From JBMDXB01 sp048594975 (GTDB taxonomy: Bacteria > Acidobacteriota > Vicinamibacteria > Vicinamibacterales > 2-12-FULL-66-21), in assembly GCA_048594975.1 (NCBI GenBank), contig JBMDXQ010000085.1:42716-106715 (forward strand): DNA of 64,000 nucleotides, read 5' to 3'. Below are positions 34,884 to 44,141 of the stretch, piece after piece. The notes below the pieces were generated by a model. That model saw nothing but the letters and a program-made list of their open reading frames with translations. It was not told where the DNA came from and did no database searches. Both the position numbers and the translations under genes were made by a program. Within the stretch, counting starts at the first letter, position 1, and the number at the start of each line of letters is the position of its first letter.

Positions 34884-34926
34884 GGACTCCCGGGCGCTGA
34901 AAGACAGGGGCCCGGGCCGCGAGTCC
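34884..34926 (-). promoter_or_regulatory. Leader stem-loop that would sequester the actA ribosome-binding site
   Basis: On the minus strand GGACT (complement 34922-34926) pairs with AGTCC (34884-34888), and CCCGGGC (34910-34916) with GCCCGGG (34889-34895), giving 12 base pairs with a five-base bulge and a 14-base loop. The only SD candidate, GGGAG (34887-34891), is inside the 3' arm, 9 bases from the TTG start. Confidence 0.5.
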
Positions 34927-35010
34927 GGGATGGAACTGTGATGCCACATCCTCGCGCCCCAAGGAATTCGTCGCAGGGGAACGACCGTGATCCGGTCGAA
35001 TAAGGCGGCG

Positions 35011-35039
35011 ATTCTACCCACGACCCGGACGAGGGTCAA
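35011..35039 (-). promoter_or_regulatory. Predicted sigma70-type promoter of the second act operon
   Basis: Minus-strand TTGACC (complement 35034-35039), 17-base spacer, TAGAAT (complement 35011-35016); five of six consensus bases in both boxes. It would give a leader of about 130 bases, nearly the same as for the first actA promoter at 1763-1791. The remaining bases up to 35184 hold no gene. Confidence 0.6.
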
Positions 35040-35184
35040 GCGCGCCTGCCGGAGAATCGAGCACGCCGCGACGCCCTGCTAAGGTAATCTGACCCGAAGT
35101 CCTCGCCCCCGTCGCCTCCGAGTGGAAGGCCACGAGGCCGACCCGTCTCTCTGCGGCGCGTTCTGCGCGGCCCGCGACGATGAC

Positions 35185-36144
35185 ATGAACGCGATCGCGC
35201 TCTCCGGTGTGACCAAACGCTTCAACGGCACCGTGGCCGTCGACGACCTGACCCTCGCCGTGCCGGAGGAATGCATCTACGGCTTCATCGGTCCGAACGG
35301 GTCGGGGAAGACGACGACGCTGCGGATGATCATGCACATCCTGCTGCCCGACCGCGGCGAGATCGAGGTGCTCGGGTCGCGCGACACCGCGGCGGCGCGC
35401 GACCGCGTCAGCTACCTGCCCGAGGAGCGCGGCCTCTACAAGAAGATGACCGTCCGCCGGCTGCTGCGCTACTACGGCCGGCTCAAGGGGCGGAGGGTTG
35501 CGGACATCGACCGTGCCATCGAGGAGTGGATGGCACGGATGGAGCTCCCCGGGCTGCTCGACCGGCACGTCGAGACGCTCTCCAAGGGGATGTCACAGAA
35601 AGTGCAGTTCGTGGCGGCGGTGGTGTCGGAGCCCTCGCTGCTCATCCTCGACGAGCCGTTCTCAGGGCTCGATCCGGTGAACGCCCAGGTGCTCAAGGAC
35701 GCCGTGCTGGAGATCCGCCGGCGCGGCACGACGGTCGTCTTCAGCACCCACGACATGGCCACCGCCGAGCGGATGTGCGACCGCATCTTCATGATCTTCC
35801 GGGGCCGTAAGGTGCTCGACGGGACGCTTCACGACATCCAGCAGCAGTACGGCGCCGACACCGTGCGCGTGCGCACGGCGGCTGGCCTGGGGGCGCTCGC
35901 CGGGCTCCCGGAGGTCGATTCGGTCAACGACTTCGGCCAGCTGCAGGAAGTCAGGCTCAGGGGGGACGCGCAGTCGCTGCTCGCCCGACTCGTGCAGCGT
36001 ACCAGTGTCTTTCACTTCGAGGTCACTCGCCCGTCGCTGCACGACGTCTTCGTCCGCATCGCCCGGCCGCCTGAGCAGGAGACGGGAGCACAGGAGGCAG
36101 GAGGCAGGAGGCATGAGACCGGGCGAGGCGTGTCCTCTGTCTGA
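35185..36144 (+). CDS. natA: ABC transporter ATPase, NatA-like
   Basis: 319 residues from ATG 35185. Walker A is GPNGSGKTTT, the Q-loop region YLPEERGLYKKMTV, the signature LSKGMSQK and Walker B LLILDEPFSGLD, followed by the H-loop STHDMA. The YLPEERGLY sequence and the C-terminal extension are typical of NatA/ABC-2 exporter ATPases. The permease NatB follows after 66 bases. The last 20 residues (QETGAQEAGGRRHETG) are encoded by a CAGGAGG heptamer array and look like an accidental extension. Confidence 0.93.
   Translation: MNAIALSGVTKRFNGTVAVDDLTLAVPEECIYGFIGPNGSGKTTTLRMIMHILLPDRGEIEVLGSRDTAAARDRVSYLPEERGLYKKMTVRRLLRYYGRLKGRRVADIDRAIEEWMARMELPGLLDRHVETLSKGMSQKVQFVAAVVSEPSLLILDEPFSGLDPVNAQVLKDAVLEIRRRGTTVVFSTHDMATAERMCDRIFMIFRGRKVLDGTLHDIQQQYGADTVRVRTAAGLGALAGLPEVDSVNDFGQLQEVRLRGDAQSLLARLVQRTSVFHFEVTRPSLHDVFVRIARPPEQETGAQEAGGRRHETGRGVSSV
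36091..36111. repeat. Heptamer tandem array (CAGGAGG) at the natA 3' end
   Basis: Three exact copies of CAGGAGG, inside the last codons of natA. It has the same period as the arrays at 23174, 37515 and 60460, with a different unit. Confidence 0.7.
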
Positions 36145-36210
36145 CACGCCTGAGAGCACCCGGCACGAATCGGCCTGTCGCCTGTCTCCTGACATTCTGG
36201 CGAGGATCAC

Positions 36211-37503
36211 ATGCACAAGACCCGAATCGTCGCGCAGGCGGAGTTCGCCACCCTGGTGCGGAGCAAGGCGTTCCTCATCACCCTGGTTCTGATGCCGGTC
36301 GTGATGGTCGGCTCGGTCCTGGTGATCCGCCTGACCAAGGACACGGCCGACATGCGGGAGCGCAGGTTCGCCTACGTCGACCGCTCGGGGTTGCTCGGTC
36401 CGGCGCTCGAGGCCGCGGCACAAGAACGGATCGACACCGCGGAGCGCGAGGGACGCACGGTGACCCGGTTCGTTCCGATCGCGGTCGATCCGGGCGGCCG
36501 GAGCATCGAGGAGCTGCGCCTCGAGCTGTCGGATCGAGTGCGCCGCCAGGAGCTGTTTGCCTTCGTGGAGATCCCGCCGGACGTGCTCAGGCCGGAGGGG
36601 ACGGCCGGCGTGCGCTACCACTCGGATCACCCGTCGTACGAGGCGTTGCCCAACTGGCTGCGCACGGCGATCAGCCGGGCGATTCTGAACGAGCGGTTCC
36701 GGACGGCCGGCGTCGACCGGCGCACCGCGGAGCGGCTCACCCGGCAGGCGCCGGTCGAGCAGCTCGGGCTCTTCGACCGCGACGCCGCGGGGCGGGTTAC
36801 AGAGGCGCGGCAGGTCGATCAGGTGCGCGCGTTCGTAGTACCCGGGGTCCTGCTCGGACTGATGTACATCACGATCATGTCGAGCGCGCCGCAGCTGCTC
36901 AACAGCGTGATTGAGGAGAAGATGAGCCGCATCAGCGAGGTGTTGATCGCGTCGGTGACGCCATTCCAGCTGATGATGGGCAAGCTGACGGGCAGCGCCG
37001 GCGTGTCGTTCCTGCTCGCCCTCATCTACGTCGCCGGTGGGCTCGGCGTCGCCGGCTACAACGGATACCTGTCGGCCGTGACGCCGGCGATGCTCGCCTG
37101 GTTCGCGCTGTTCCTGCTGCTGGCGGTGTTCATCTTCGGCTCCATCTTCATCGCGATCGGCGCCGCCTGTACGGATCTGAAGGACTCGCAGAACATGATG
37201 ACGCCGGTGATGCTGCTGGTGATGCTGCCGCTCTTCACCTGGGCGGCCATCCTGCGCGCGCCGGACGGGATGCTGGCCATCGGGCTCTCCCTGCTCCCCA
37301 CCGCCGCGCCGTTCCTGATGCTGCTGCGCATCGCGCTGCAGCCCGGCCCGCCGCTCTGGCAGGTCCTGCTGAGCGTGGCAATCATGGCGGGCTTCACGGT
37401 CGTCTGCGTGTGGGCCGCCGGCAGGATCTTCCGCACCGGCCTGCTCATGCAGGGCAAGTCGGCCACGGTGCCGGAGATGATCAGGTGGGTCAGGGCTGGA
37501 TAG
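36211..37503 (+). CDS. natB: ABC-2 type exporter permease, NatB-like
   Basis: 430 residues. One N-terminal helix (about 20-42), a large extracytoplasmic domain (about 45-205), then five or six helices, with NSVIEEKMSRISEVLIASVTP as the conserved NatB/ABC-2 coupling motif. It forms an exporter with NatA; NatAB extrudes sodium in Bacillus, but the substrate here is unknown. Confidence 0.92.
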   Translation: MHKTRIVAQAEFATLVRSKAFLITLVLMPVVMVGSVLVIRLTKDTADMRERRFAYVDRSGLLGPALEAAAQERIDTAEREGRTVTRFVPIAVDPGGRSIEELRLELSDRVRRQELFAFVEIPPDVLRPEGTAGVRYHSDHPSYEALPNWLRTAISRAILNERFRTAGVDRRTAERLTRQAPVEQLGLFDRDAAGRVTEARQVDQVRAFVVPGVLLGLMYITIMSSAPQLLNSVIEEKMSRISEVLIASVTPFQLMMGKLTGSAGVSFLLALIYVAGGLGVAGYNGYLSAVTPAMLAWFALFLLLAVFIFGSIFIAIGAACTDLKDSQNMMTPVMLLVMLPLFTWAAILRAPDGMLAIGLSLLPTAAPFLMLLRIALQPGPPLWQVLLSVAIMAGFTVVCVWAAGRIFRTGLLMQGKSATVPEMIRWVRAG

Positions 37504-37514
37504 TGCGCAGTGTC

Positions 37515-37547
37515 AATGCTGAATGCTGAATACTGAATGCCGAATGA
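37515..37547. repeat. Heptamer tandem array (AATGCTG-type) downstream of natB
   Basis: Two AATGCTG copies followed by AATACTG, AATGCCG and a partial AATGAG. It occupies about half of the 69-base gap between natB and the convergent amidohydrolase gene. Confidence 0.65.
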
Positions 37548-37572
37548 GTAATCCCGAACGCGTGATGCCGAA

Positions 37573-38553
37573 CTATCGTTTCATCAACATGTCCGCGTTC
37601 CCTGCAAAGATCCTTCGTTTCACCTCGTCGCCGGCGTCCAGCTCGCGAATCGTGTCAATCATCAGCGGGATGCTGCCGATCTGGTGCGGGTAGTCGCTGC
37701 CGGCGAGGATGCGGTCGGGCCCTGCGAAGTCCAGGGCCAGGCGCAGGGCGGCGGGGCTGAAGTTCACGGTGTCGAGGTAGAACGTCCGCAGGTAGTCGCT
37801 CGGCGGCCGCGAGATGTGGCGCCGGCATTCGGCAAACGCGCGATACCCGCGGTCGAGGCGTTCGGCGAGGTAGGGAATCGCGCCGCCCATGTGCGTGAGC
37901 ACCCAGCGGATGCGCGGGTAGCGATCCACCACGCCGCTGAATACCAGCGTCGCGGCGGCCAGCGTCGTGTCCATCGGGAATCCCACGAGCGGCATCAGCC
38001 AGTAGTCCATCATTGTCTCGACCCCGGCGGGATCCGTGGGGTGGATATAGATGACCGCGCCGAGCTCGTCCGCCCGCTTCCACAGCGGCTCGTAGCGCGG
38101 GTCGGCAAGCGCGACGCGGTTCACGTTGCTGAACACCATCGCGCCGGCCAGCTTCAGCCGCTGCACCGCCCGTTCGAGCTCCGCCACCGACGCGGCAGGA
38201 TCGTTCAGCGGCAGCGTGGCCAGCGCGGCGAACCGTCCCTTGCCGGTCCGCACGACCCGGGCGAAGGCGTCGTTGATGCGCCGCGCCATCTCCACGGCGA
38301 ACCCTGGCGGCTCCACGTGCACCCCGGGCGTGGTGAACGTGAGCACCTGGGTGGCGACGCCGTGCTCGTCGAGGACGCGCTGCCGGTACTCGATGTCGCG
38401 GTGGCCGGGGACGAGGATGTTGTAGTCGCCCGGGTAGTGCACGCAGGGGTTGCCGTGCTCGTCGTAGGTCACGCGCACGCGCGAGGCGGACGTCTTCAGC
38501 GCCTCCACGTACTCGGGCGGGTAGTAGTGGTTATGGAAGTCGACGATCCGCAT
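37573..38553 (-). CDS. Amidohydrolase of the ACMSD-like family (PF04909)
   Basis: 326 residues. HNH in VDFHNHYYPPEY gives the first metal ligands, IHPTDP near 180 the next, and SDYPH near 290 the final Asp of the TIM-barrel amidohydrolase metal site. The family includes decarboxylases acting on aromatic acids and some hydrolases; the substrate is unknown. The start at 38553 gives MRIVDFH and overlaps the end of the upstream permease gene by 23 bases, so the two are likely co-expressed. Confidence 0.88.
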   Translation of the reverse strand: MRIVDFHNHYYPPEYVEALKTSASRVRVTYDEHGNPCVHYPGDYNILVPGHRDIEYRQRVLDEHGVATQVLTFTTPGVHVEPPGFAVEMARRINDAFARVVRTGKGRFAALATLPLNDPAASVAELERAVQRLKLAGAMVFSNVNRVALADPRYEPLWKRADELGAVIYIHPTDPAGVETMMDYWLMPLVGFPMDTTLAAATLVFSGVVDRYPRIRWVLTHMGGAIPYLAERLDRGYRAFAECRRHISRPPSDYLRTFYLDTVNFSPAALRLALDFAGPDRILAGSDYPHQIGSIPLMIDTIRELDAGDEVKRRIFAGNADMLMKR

Positions 38554-39841
38554 GCCGCAGATAGTAGATCGGGACGCCGATCGCGACCATGCCGAGCCCG
38601 AGCGCCGCATCGGCTGGATCGCGGACGACCTGGTTGGCGACGATCGCGAGCGACGCCGCGACGAACACGATGGGCACGATCGGGTAACCCCAGGCGTGGT
38701 AGCGCGGCGCGTATCCCAGACGGCGGCGCAGCACGAACAGGCCGGCTGCCATCAGCGCGAAGAAGATCCACTCCGTATAGATCACGCGCGTGAACAGCTG
38801 GCGGTAGGCGCCGGTCGCGGCGAGCACGCTCGCCCACACCGCCTGTGCGACGATCGCGTTCGACGGCGTGCGGTAGACGGGATGGACCGCCCCGAGCCAG
38901 CGGAACGCGAGCCCGTCGCGCGCCATCGAGTAGTACACGCGCGGCCCGGTGAGGACGATCCCGGCGAGGCCCCCGAACGACGACATCATGACCAGGCCGG
39001 CGAGGATGGCGGACCCGCCGCGGCCGACCAGCACGTCGGCAGCGTCCGCCGCGATGCGCGTGGACGACTTGACGGCATCGAGGGGCAGCGCCGCGAGGTA
39101 CACGAGGTTGAGCGCGATGTAGCAGGCCGTCACGATTCCGACACCCGCCAGCAGCGCCAGCGGAATCGTCCGCGCCGGCGCCATCGTCTCGCCCGCGGTG
39201 TAGGTGACCATGTGCCACCCCCCGTAGGCGAACAGGCCCGCCACCATGGCGAGCAGGAAATCCGAAAAGGATGCTGCCTCCTTTGCGGGAAAGGAAACAG
39301 CCCCCTTTTCAGTGGCGGCCGGGGACAGGGCAAGACCTGCGATCACGATGGCGAGAATTGCCACCAGCTTGGCAGCCGTCAACGCCGTCTGCACGCGGCT
39401 GCCGGCCTTCACCCCGACGTAGTTCAGCGCCGACAGGCCGGCGATCACCGCCACCGCGACGCCGCGGATGCCCGCTTCGCCGAGCGGCACGACGTGCGCC
39501 GCGTAGCGCGCGAACACCACCGCGATCGCCGCGATGATTCCGGCGTGCATCGTCCAGAACATCGCCCAGCCCCAGAGGAACCCGGCGAGCGGCGAGAACG
39601 TGTCGCGCATGAACACGTAGACACCGCCGGTCTGCGGAAACGCCGACGCCAGCTCCGCGCACACGAGCGCGCCGAAGAAGGTCAGGACGCCGCACGCCGT
39701 CCAGACGAGCATGATCTGTCCGGGCGTGTGGAGGTAACGGGCGATCTCGGACGGCTGCACGAAGATCGAGGCGCCGATGATCGTGCCGACGACCATCGCC
39801 GTCGCGTTCGTGACGGTGAGGGAACGGGCGAGATCGGCCAT
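38531..39841 (-). CDS. APC-superfamily amino acid permease (LAT-like)
   Basis: 436 residues, 12 helices. The start TVTNATAMVVGTIIGASIFV contains the TM1 GxxIGxxIF motif of APC transporters, and GGVYVFMRDTFSPLAGFLWG is the TM3 region. Similar to L-type amino acid exchangers. A substrate related to the downstream amidohydrolase is possible. Confidence 0.9.
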   Translation of the reverse strand: MADLARSLTVTNATAMVVGTIIGASIFVQPSEIARYLHTPGQIMLVWTACGVLTFFGALVCAELASAFPQTGGVYVFMRDTFSPLAGFLWGWAMFWTMHAGIIAAIAVVFARYAAHVVPLGEAGIRGVAVAVIAGLSALNYVGVKAGSRVQTALTAAKLVAILAIVIAGLALSPAATEKGAVSFPAKEAASFSDFLLAMVAGLFAYGGWHMVTYTAGETMAPARTIPLALLAGVGIVTACYIALNLVYLAALPLDAVKSSTRIAADAADVLVGRGGSAILAGLVMMSSFGGLAGIVLTGPRVYYSMARDGLAFRWLGAVHPVYRTPSNAIVAQAVWASVLAATGAYRQLFTRVIYTEWIFFALMAAGLFVLRRRLGYAPRYHAWGYPIVPIVFVAASLAIVANQVVRDPADAALGLGMVAIGVPIYYLRHADRRLP

Positions 39842-39878
39842 CGGTGCGGCGGATTCTGCGCGACCGTGTCGGGCGTCG

Positions 39879-40255
39879 TCAACGGCCGGCCACGACCCCG
39901 GCCTGGGAGGTGGCGAATTGGCGCTCTTCAGCGGCCTGATGAGCTACCCGCCAAAGGCGCCCGGCGAGGTCCTTGAACCGCCGCCGGCTCACCTCGAGGC
40001 GACCGCCGTTGCGCAAGCGCACCTCGCCATGGCCGCCCGCGTCGGGCACGACCTCGGTCACGGCGTCGAGGTTGACGATCGAGGCGCGGGAGATTCGTGC
40101 CTCCAGGGCAGCAGCAGGACCAGCGGGAGCGCGGTTGTCGCATGGATCCAGGGCGCGGCGCCGCCGCCGGCGACCCGCTGGACCGGCGGCACGACGATCG
40201 CGAAGAATCCCACGAGCGCCACCAGCGTCTGGAACAGCGAGAGCCTCCGCTTCAC
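39879..40255 (-). pseudogene. Decayed LytTR-type regulator with membrane N terminus
   Basis: Two reading frames appear to belong together. The upstream piece (40255 to about 40110) encodes two hydrophobic segments, LVALVGFFAIVVPPVQ and TTALPLVLLLPW. Then, in another frame, ISRASIVNLDAVTEVV, EVRLRNGGRLEVSRRR and FKDLAGRLW (to 39879) matches the C-terminal half of the LytTR DNA-binding domain. The change of frame near 40105 and the missing beginning of the LytTR domain indicate an internal deletion. The rest of the 592-base gap (39842-40433) shows nothing else convincing. Confidence 0.55.
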
Positions 40256-40433
40256 CAGACTCCCAGCGCGATCATGCGGTGAGCATACGGATGCGGGAGG
40301 GGGTGCCGGAAGCGGAATCGGACCGGCGGTGGATCGGGCGCGTGCGCGGCGTCATGCGGCGGATGAACGGCGGCGCGGCGACCTTGCGGGAAAGCTGTTG
40401 CGAAGCACGCGGACGCAACACTAGCATCCGGTC

Positions 40434-42323
40434 ATGGTGAAGCCATACATCGCGTGGCGGCTGGCGCCGGCCGTGCTGCTCGTCGCGGCGCTGGCACCTG
40501 CGCAGGATGTTCCATCCGATCGGACCATTCAATACACGATTTCTTTTCCCGCACCCGAACATCATTACGCGCAGGTCGACGTCGTCTTTCCGGGGGTGGC
40601 GCGCGGCGCTGCACTCGAGATGCGCATGAGCAGGTCCTCGCCCGGGCGCTACGCGGTGCACGAGTTCGCGAAGAACGTGTTCGATCTCCAGGCGTTCGAC
40701 GGCAGCGGCACCCCGCTGCCGGTCACGCGTCCGGCCGCCTCGCAGTGGAACGTGGCCGGGCACGACGGCAGCGTGCGCGTCGCCTACAAGGTGTTCGGCA
40801 ACCGCGTCGACGGCACCTACGTCGGGATCGACACCTCACACGCGCACATCAACATGCCGGCAACGCTGCTGTGGGCGCGCGGCCTCGAGACGCGTCCGTC
40901 GCGCCTGACGTTCAGGCCGCCCGCCGGCTCGACCTGGAAGGTGGCGACGCAGCTCTACCCCACGGGCGATCAGCGGACGTTCACCGCGCCGAACCTGCAG
41001 TACTTGATGGACAGCCCGGCGGAGCTGAGCGACTTCTCCGTGCGCAGCTTCAAGGTGCGCAATCCGGACGGCCGGGAGCTCACCATCCGCACCGCGATCC
41101 ACCACGAGTCGGACGAAGCGGCGATCGACGAATACGCTGCCGCCACAGAGAGGATCGTCCGCGAGGCCGCCGCGGTGTTCGGCGAGTACCCGGAGTTCGA
41201 GACCGGCACCTACACGTTTCTCGGCGATTACCTGCCGTGGGGCGGCGGCGACGGCATGGAGCACCGCAACAGCACGGTGGTTGCCGCGCCGGTGTCGCTG
41301 CGCGGGCGGAACGTGCGCGGAGTGCTCGGGACGGTGGCGCACGAGTTCTTCCACGCGTGGAACGTCGAGCGCATCCGGCCGAGATCGCTCGAGCCGTTCG
41401 ACTTCGAGGACGAAAACGTCTCGGGCGAGTTGTGGCTGGCCGAAGGCTTCACCTCCTATTACGGCAACCTCCTGATGATGCGCACCGGGCTCTGGACGTT
41501 GCCGCGGCTGGTCAACTCGATCAGCGGCGCACTGAACGAGGTGGTCAACGGGTCGGGGCGCCGGTTCCGCTCGGCGGTCGGGATGAGCGAGTGGGCGCCC
41601 TTCGCCGACGGCGCGCGTTCGATCGACCAGACGAACGAGGGCTACACGTTCATCTCGTACTACACGTACGGCGCGGCGATCGCGCTGGCGCTGGATCTCT
41701 CGCTCCGCGACCGCTCGAACGGGCGCGTCACGCTCGACGACTACATGCGCGCGCTGTGGCAGGCGCACGGCAGGCCAGCCGCTGCGCAGCCGGGGTTGGC
41801 GGCAAAGCCGTACACGCTGCAGGACCTGCGCGGCCGGCTCGCCGACGTTTCCGGCGATCGCGCGTTTGCCGACGATTTCTTCGACAGGTACATCGAGGGG
41901 CGAGAGGTCGCGGAGTACGTCCGACTGCTCGCCCGGGCCGGCATCCTCGTGCGCCGGCAGAATCCCGGCGCCGCCTGGAGTGGCCTCGAACACGCGATGC
42001 GCGGCGAGGAGCCCGGTCGTGTCGGCTCGCTCCTCGAATGGGGGACGCCGGCGTTCGACGCCGGCCTGGAGCTGGGAGACGTCATCGCCTCGCTCGACGG
42101 CCGGCCCTTCTCCGGCACCGTCTCGCAGGCTCTCGGGCAGCGCAAACCGGGCGATCGCGTGATGATCGAGTTCCGCCGTCCGACGGGCGCCAGCGTGAAG
42201 GCGGTCATGACCCTCCGCGACGATCCTCGGCTCGACGCCGTCGCGGTGGAGTCGGTCGGCGGTACGCTCACGGCCGCGCAGCAGGCCTTTCGCGACGCCT
42301 GGCTGGGATCGAAAGTCCGGTGA
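40434..42323 (+). CDS. M61-family metallopeptidase with PDZ domain
   Basis: 629 residues with a signal peptide (cleavage near ALAPAQ). HEFFH (303-307) and the downstream Glu337 in ELWLAEGFTSYY form the zinc site of gluzincin peptidases of family M61 (glycyl aminopeptidase type). The N-terminal beta domain (PGRYAVHEFAKNVFDL) is also family-typical. A PDZ domain follows near 535-590 (LEWGTPAFDAGLELGDVI). Likely periplasmic peptide degradation. Confidence 0.92.
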   Translation: MVKPYIAWRLAPAVLLVAALAPAQDVPSDRTIQYTISFPAPEHHYAQVDVVFPGVARGAALEMRMSRSSPGRYAVHEFAKNVFDLQAFDGSGTPLPVTRPAASQWNVAGHDGSVRVAYKVFGNRVDGTYVGIDTSHAHINMPATLLWARGLETRPSRLTFRPPAGSTWKVATQLYPTGDQRTFTAPNLQYLMDSPAELSDFSVRSFKVRNPDGRELTIRTAIHHESDEAAIDEYAAATERIVREAAAVFGEYPEFETGTYTFLGDYLPWGGGDGMEHRNSTVVAAPVSLRGRNVRGVLGTVAHEFFHAWNVERIRPRSLEPFDFEDENVSGELWLAEGFTSYYGNLLMMRTGLWTLPRLVNSISGALNEVVNGSGRRFRSAVGMSEWAPFADGARSIDQTNEGYTFISYYTYGAAIALALDLSLRDRSNGRVTLDDYMRALWQAHGRPAAAQPGLAAKPYTLQDLRGRLADVSGDRAFADDFFDRYIEGREVAEYVRLLARAGILVRRQNPGAAWSGLEHAMRGEEPGRVGSLLEWGTPAFDAGLELGDVIASLDGRPFSGTVSQALGQRKPGDRVMIEFRRPTGASVKAVMTLRDDPRLDAVAVESVGGTLTAAQQAFRDAWLGSKVR

Positions 42324-42371
42324 GCGCTGCGGAGAGGAAGTGCGGCGTGCACGGCTCGGTTGCTCCGTCTG

Positions 42372-43145
42372 ATGGTGGCGATGGCCACGCAGGCTGACGG
42401 TCGCGAGCTGCCGGTCTACCGCGTCAGTCATGCGGTCGACGCGATCCGCGTCGACGGCACCCTCGACGAGCGCAGCTGGGAGCTGGCGCCGCGTATCCGC
42501 GAGTTCCGCCACATCTACGATCCGGCGCGCGTGCCGAAGTTCCCGACCGCGGCCGCCCTGGTGTGGGACGCCGGCCGTCTGTACATCGCGTTCGAGTGCG
42601 CCGACGCCGAGCCTTGGGGCCGCCAGTCGCGCCGCGACGATCGGCTGTGGGAAGAAGAGGTCGTCGAGGTCTTCCTCGATCCCGATGGCGACGGCCGCAA
42701 CTACGCCGAGCTCGAGGTCAGCCCGAACAACGTCGTCGTGGACCTGCTGCTGCCCCGGCCGCGGTCGGATCTCGAGTCGGCGCTCCGCTGGGACATTGCC
42801 GGATTGCAGACGGCAGTCCGGCGGAACGAAACAGGATGGACCGCGGAAATCGCGATTCCGTGGGCGAGCCTCGCCGCCGCCGGCGCGGCCGATCCGCCCA
42901 GGGCGGGCGTTCGATGGCGCGCCGGCCTGTACCGCATCAAGCGCCCCGGTGGTGCGGCGAAGGCTGACGCGATTACGCGGCTGGAGGGGGAAAAACGGCG
43001 CGCGGCACCCGCCCAGCTGAACCAACTGGAGCAGCGGCTTCACGCGCTGCGCGCCGATGACGAGTTCACGGCCTGGTCTCTGACGCGGCCGGAGCGCGGC
43101 TTCCACGATCCCGAACGGTTCGGCTACCTGGAGTTCCTACGCTGA
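42372..43145 (+). CDS. CBM9-like carbohydrate-binding domain protein
   Basis: About 257 residues; start uncertain (ATG 42372 or 42381, TTG 42360; no clear SD). IRVDGTLDERSWELAPRI, VWDAGRLYIAFECAD and EEEVVEVFLDPDGDGRNYAELEV follow the family-9 carbohydrate-binding module found in acidobacterial exported proteins. No signal peptide is evident, so export is unclear. It follows the M61 peptidase by 48 bases. Confidence 0.8.
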   Translation: MVAMATQADGRELPVYRVSHAVDAIRVDGTLDERSWELAPRIREFRHIYDPARVPKFPTAAALVWDAGRLYIAFECADAEPWGRQSRRDDRLWEEEVVEVFLDPDGDGRNYAELEVSPNNVVVDLLLPRPRSDLESALRWDIAGLQTAVRRNETGWTAEIAIPWASLAAAGAADPPRAGVRWRAGLYRIKRPGGAAKADAITRLEGEKRRAAPAQLNQLEQRLHALRADDEFTAWSLTRPERGFHDPERFGYLEFLR

Positions 43146-43447
43146 CGCGGCCTCACGCCTCGCCGCGGCACCGGCCGTACCAGCGGCACAGCCACTGCTC
43201 CATCTGTTGAATCTCGATCGTCTGCGCCGCGATGACGGCGTGGCATAGCGCACTTCATGCTGCGCGGCTCGTCCAATCACGGGGACGTCTGCGACGTCTG
43301 CGCCCCGTATGCAAACGCTGCGCGGAGAGTTGCGCATCCATCGGCGGAGACGACGACCTCATGCGACGGTGCGCTCAGGCCTTCCGCCGCCGCGCTGAAT
43401 GGTGCTGTGCGATGGCCGGATCGCGACGCCGAGGGTGATGTGCCGTT

Positions 43448-43480
43448 GATCGCTCGTCCGTCGGCTGCGGACGAGCGATC
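43448..43480. terminator. Strong stem-loop between convergent genes, probable terminator
   Basis: GATCGCTCGTCCG (43448-43460) and CGGACGAGCGATC (43468-43480) pair perfectly over 13 bases with a seven-base loop. It is 19 bases beyond the stop of the Met/His-rich gene (minus strand). No long U-run follows. The remainder of the gap from 43146 holds no gene I can support. Confidence 0.6.
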
Positions 43481-43498
43481 GCAACGTCTTCAGGGCGT

Positions 43499-43969
43499 CT
43501 ACTTCTTCATCATCATCGTGCCCGCGCCCTTCATCATCGGGCACATCGCCATCGACCCAGGGCCGGCCTGCATGTGCTCCGCCATGTGGCCCATCGTCTC
43601 GTGGTGCATCTTCATCATCGTCTCGCGCATGGTCTTGCGCTGCGACACGAGCTCGCTGACGACCGCGGCCGTCGCGTCGACCTTGGCCTGCCCGGTCGCG
43701 CCGGTCATCTTGGCCGCCAGGGCGTCGAGCCGTTGATCGGCCGCGTTCATCTCGGTCATCATCGCCTCGTGGGCCGCCGCCGCGGCCTTGCACTTCGCCA
43801 TCATGTCGTGCGCCTGTGGCTTCATGATGTCCTGCACCTGCGGCTTCGACTTGTCCGCCGGTGGATGCTGGTGCGGCTGCGAAGTGGAGGGCTGCTGCGC
43901 CTGGAGCGCCGCGGGAGCCGCGACCAGGGCCAGCACGAGCACGAGGATTGGAAATCTGTGTCGGATCAT
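43499..43969 (-). CDS. Exported Met/His-rich protein, probable copper binder
   Basis: 156 residues with a signal peptide (cleavage near LQAQ). The mature part has HQHPPADK, then a helical region, and ends in a cluster of Met and His (MMKMHHETMGHMAEHM, MAMCPMMKGAGTMMMKK). This composition suits copper(I) binding in the periplasm. It is the last gene of the minus-strand copper island, 170 bases after the DUF5818-like gene. No enzyme motif. Confidence 0.75.
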   Translation of the reverse strand: MIRHRFPILVLVLALVAAPAALQAQQPSTSQPHQHPPADKSKPQVQDIMKPQAHDMMAKCKAAAAAHEAMMTEMNAADQRLDALAAKMTGATGQAKVDATAAVVSELVSQRKTMRETMMKMHHETMGHMAEHMQAGPGSMAMCPMMKGAGTMMMKK

Positions 43970-44141
43970 TCTGGTACTCCTCGGATTGCGGCAGAGCCGG
44001 TCGCGACGGACTCATCCAGAGCAGCACGTCCCGGCCCCGCCAGATTACGGCGATTGACGACGCACCTTCTGTGCCACTCGCACTGAGCAAACAGGAGCAC
44101 GGGAGGATCAGCAACTTTACCCTTTCTCCTGTCTCGGCCCG

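Noticed and set aside
43137..43337. 66-residue minus-strand ORF in the gap before the Met/His-rich gene
   Set aside because: Composition typical of shadow frames, no SD and no motif.
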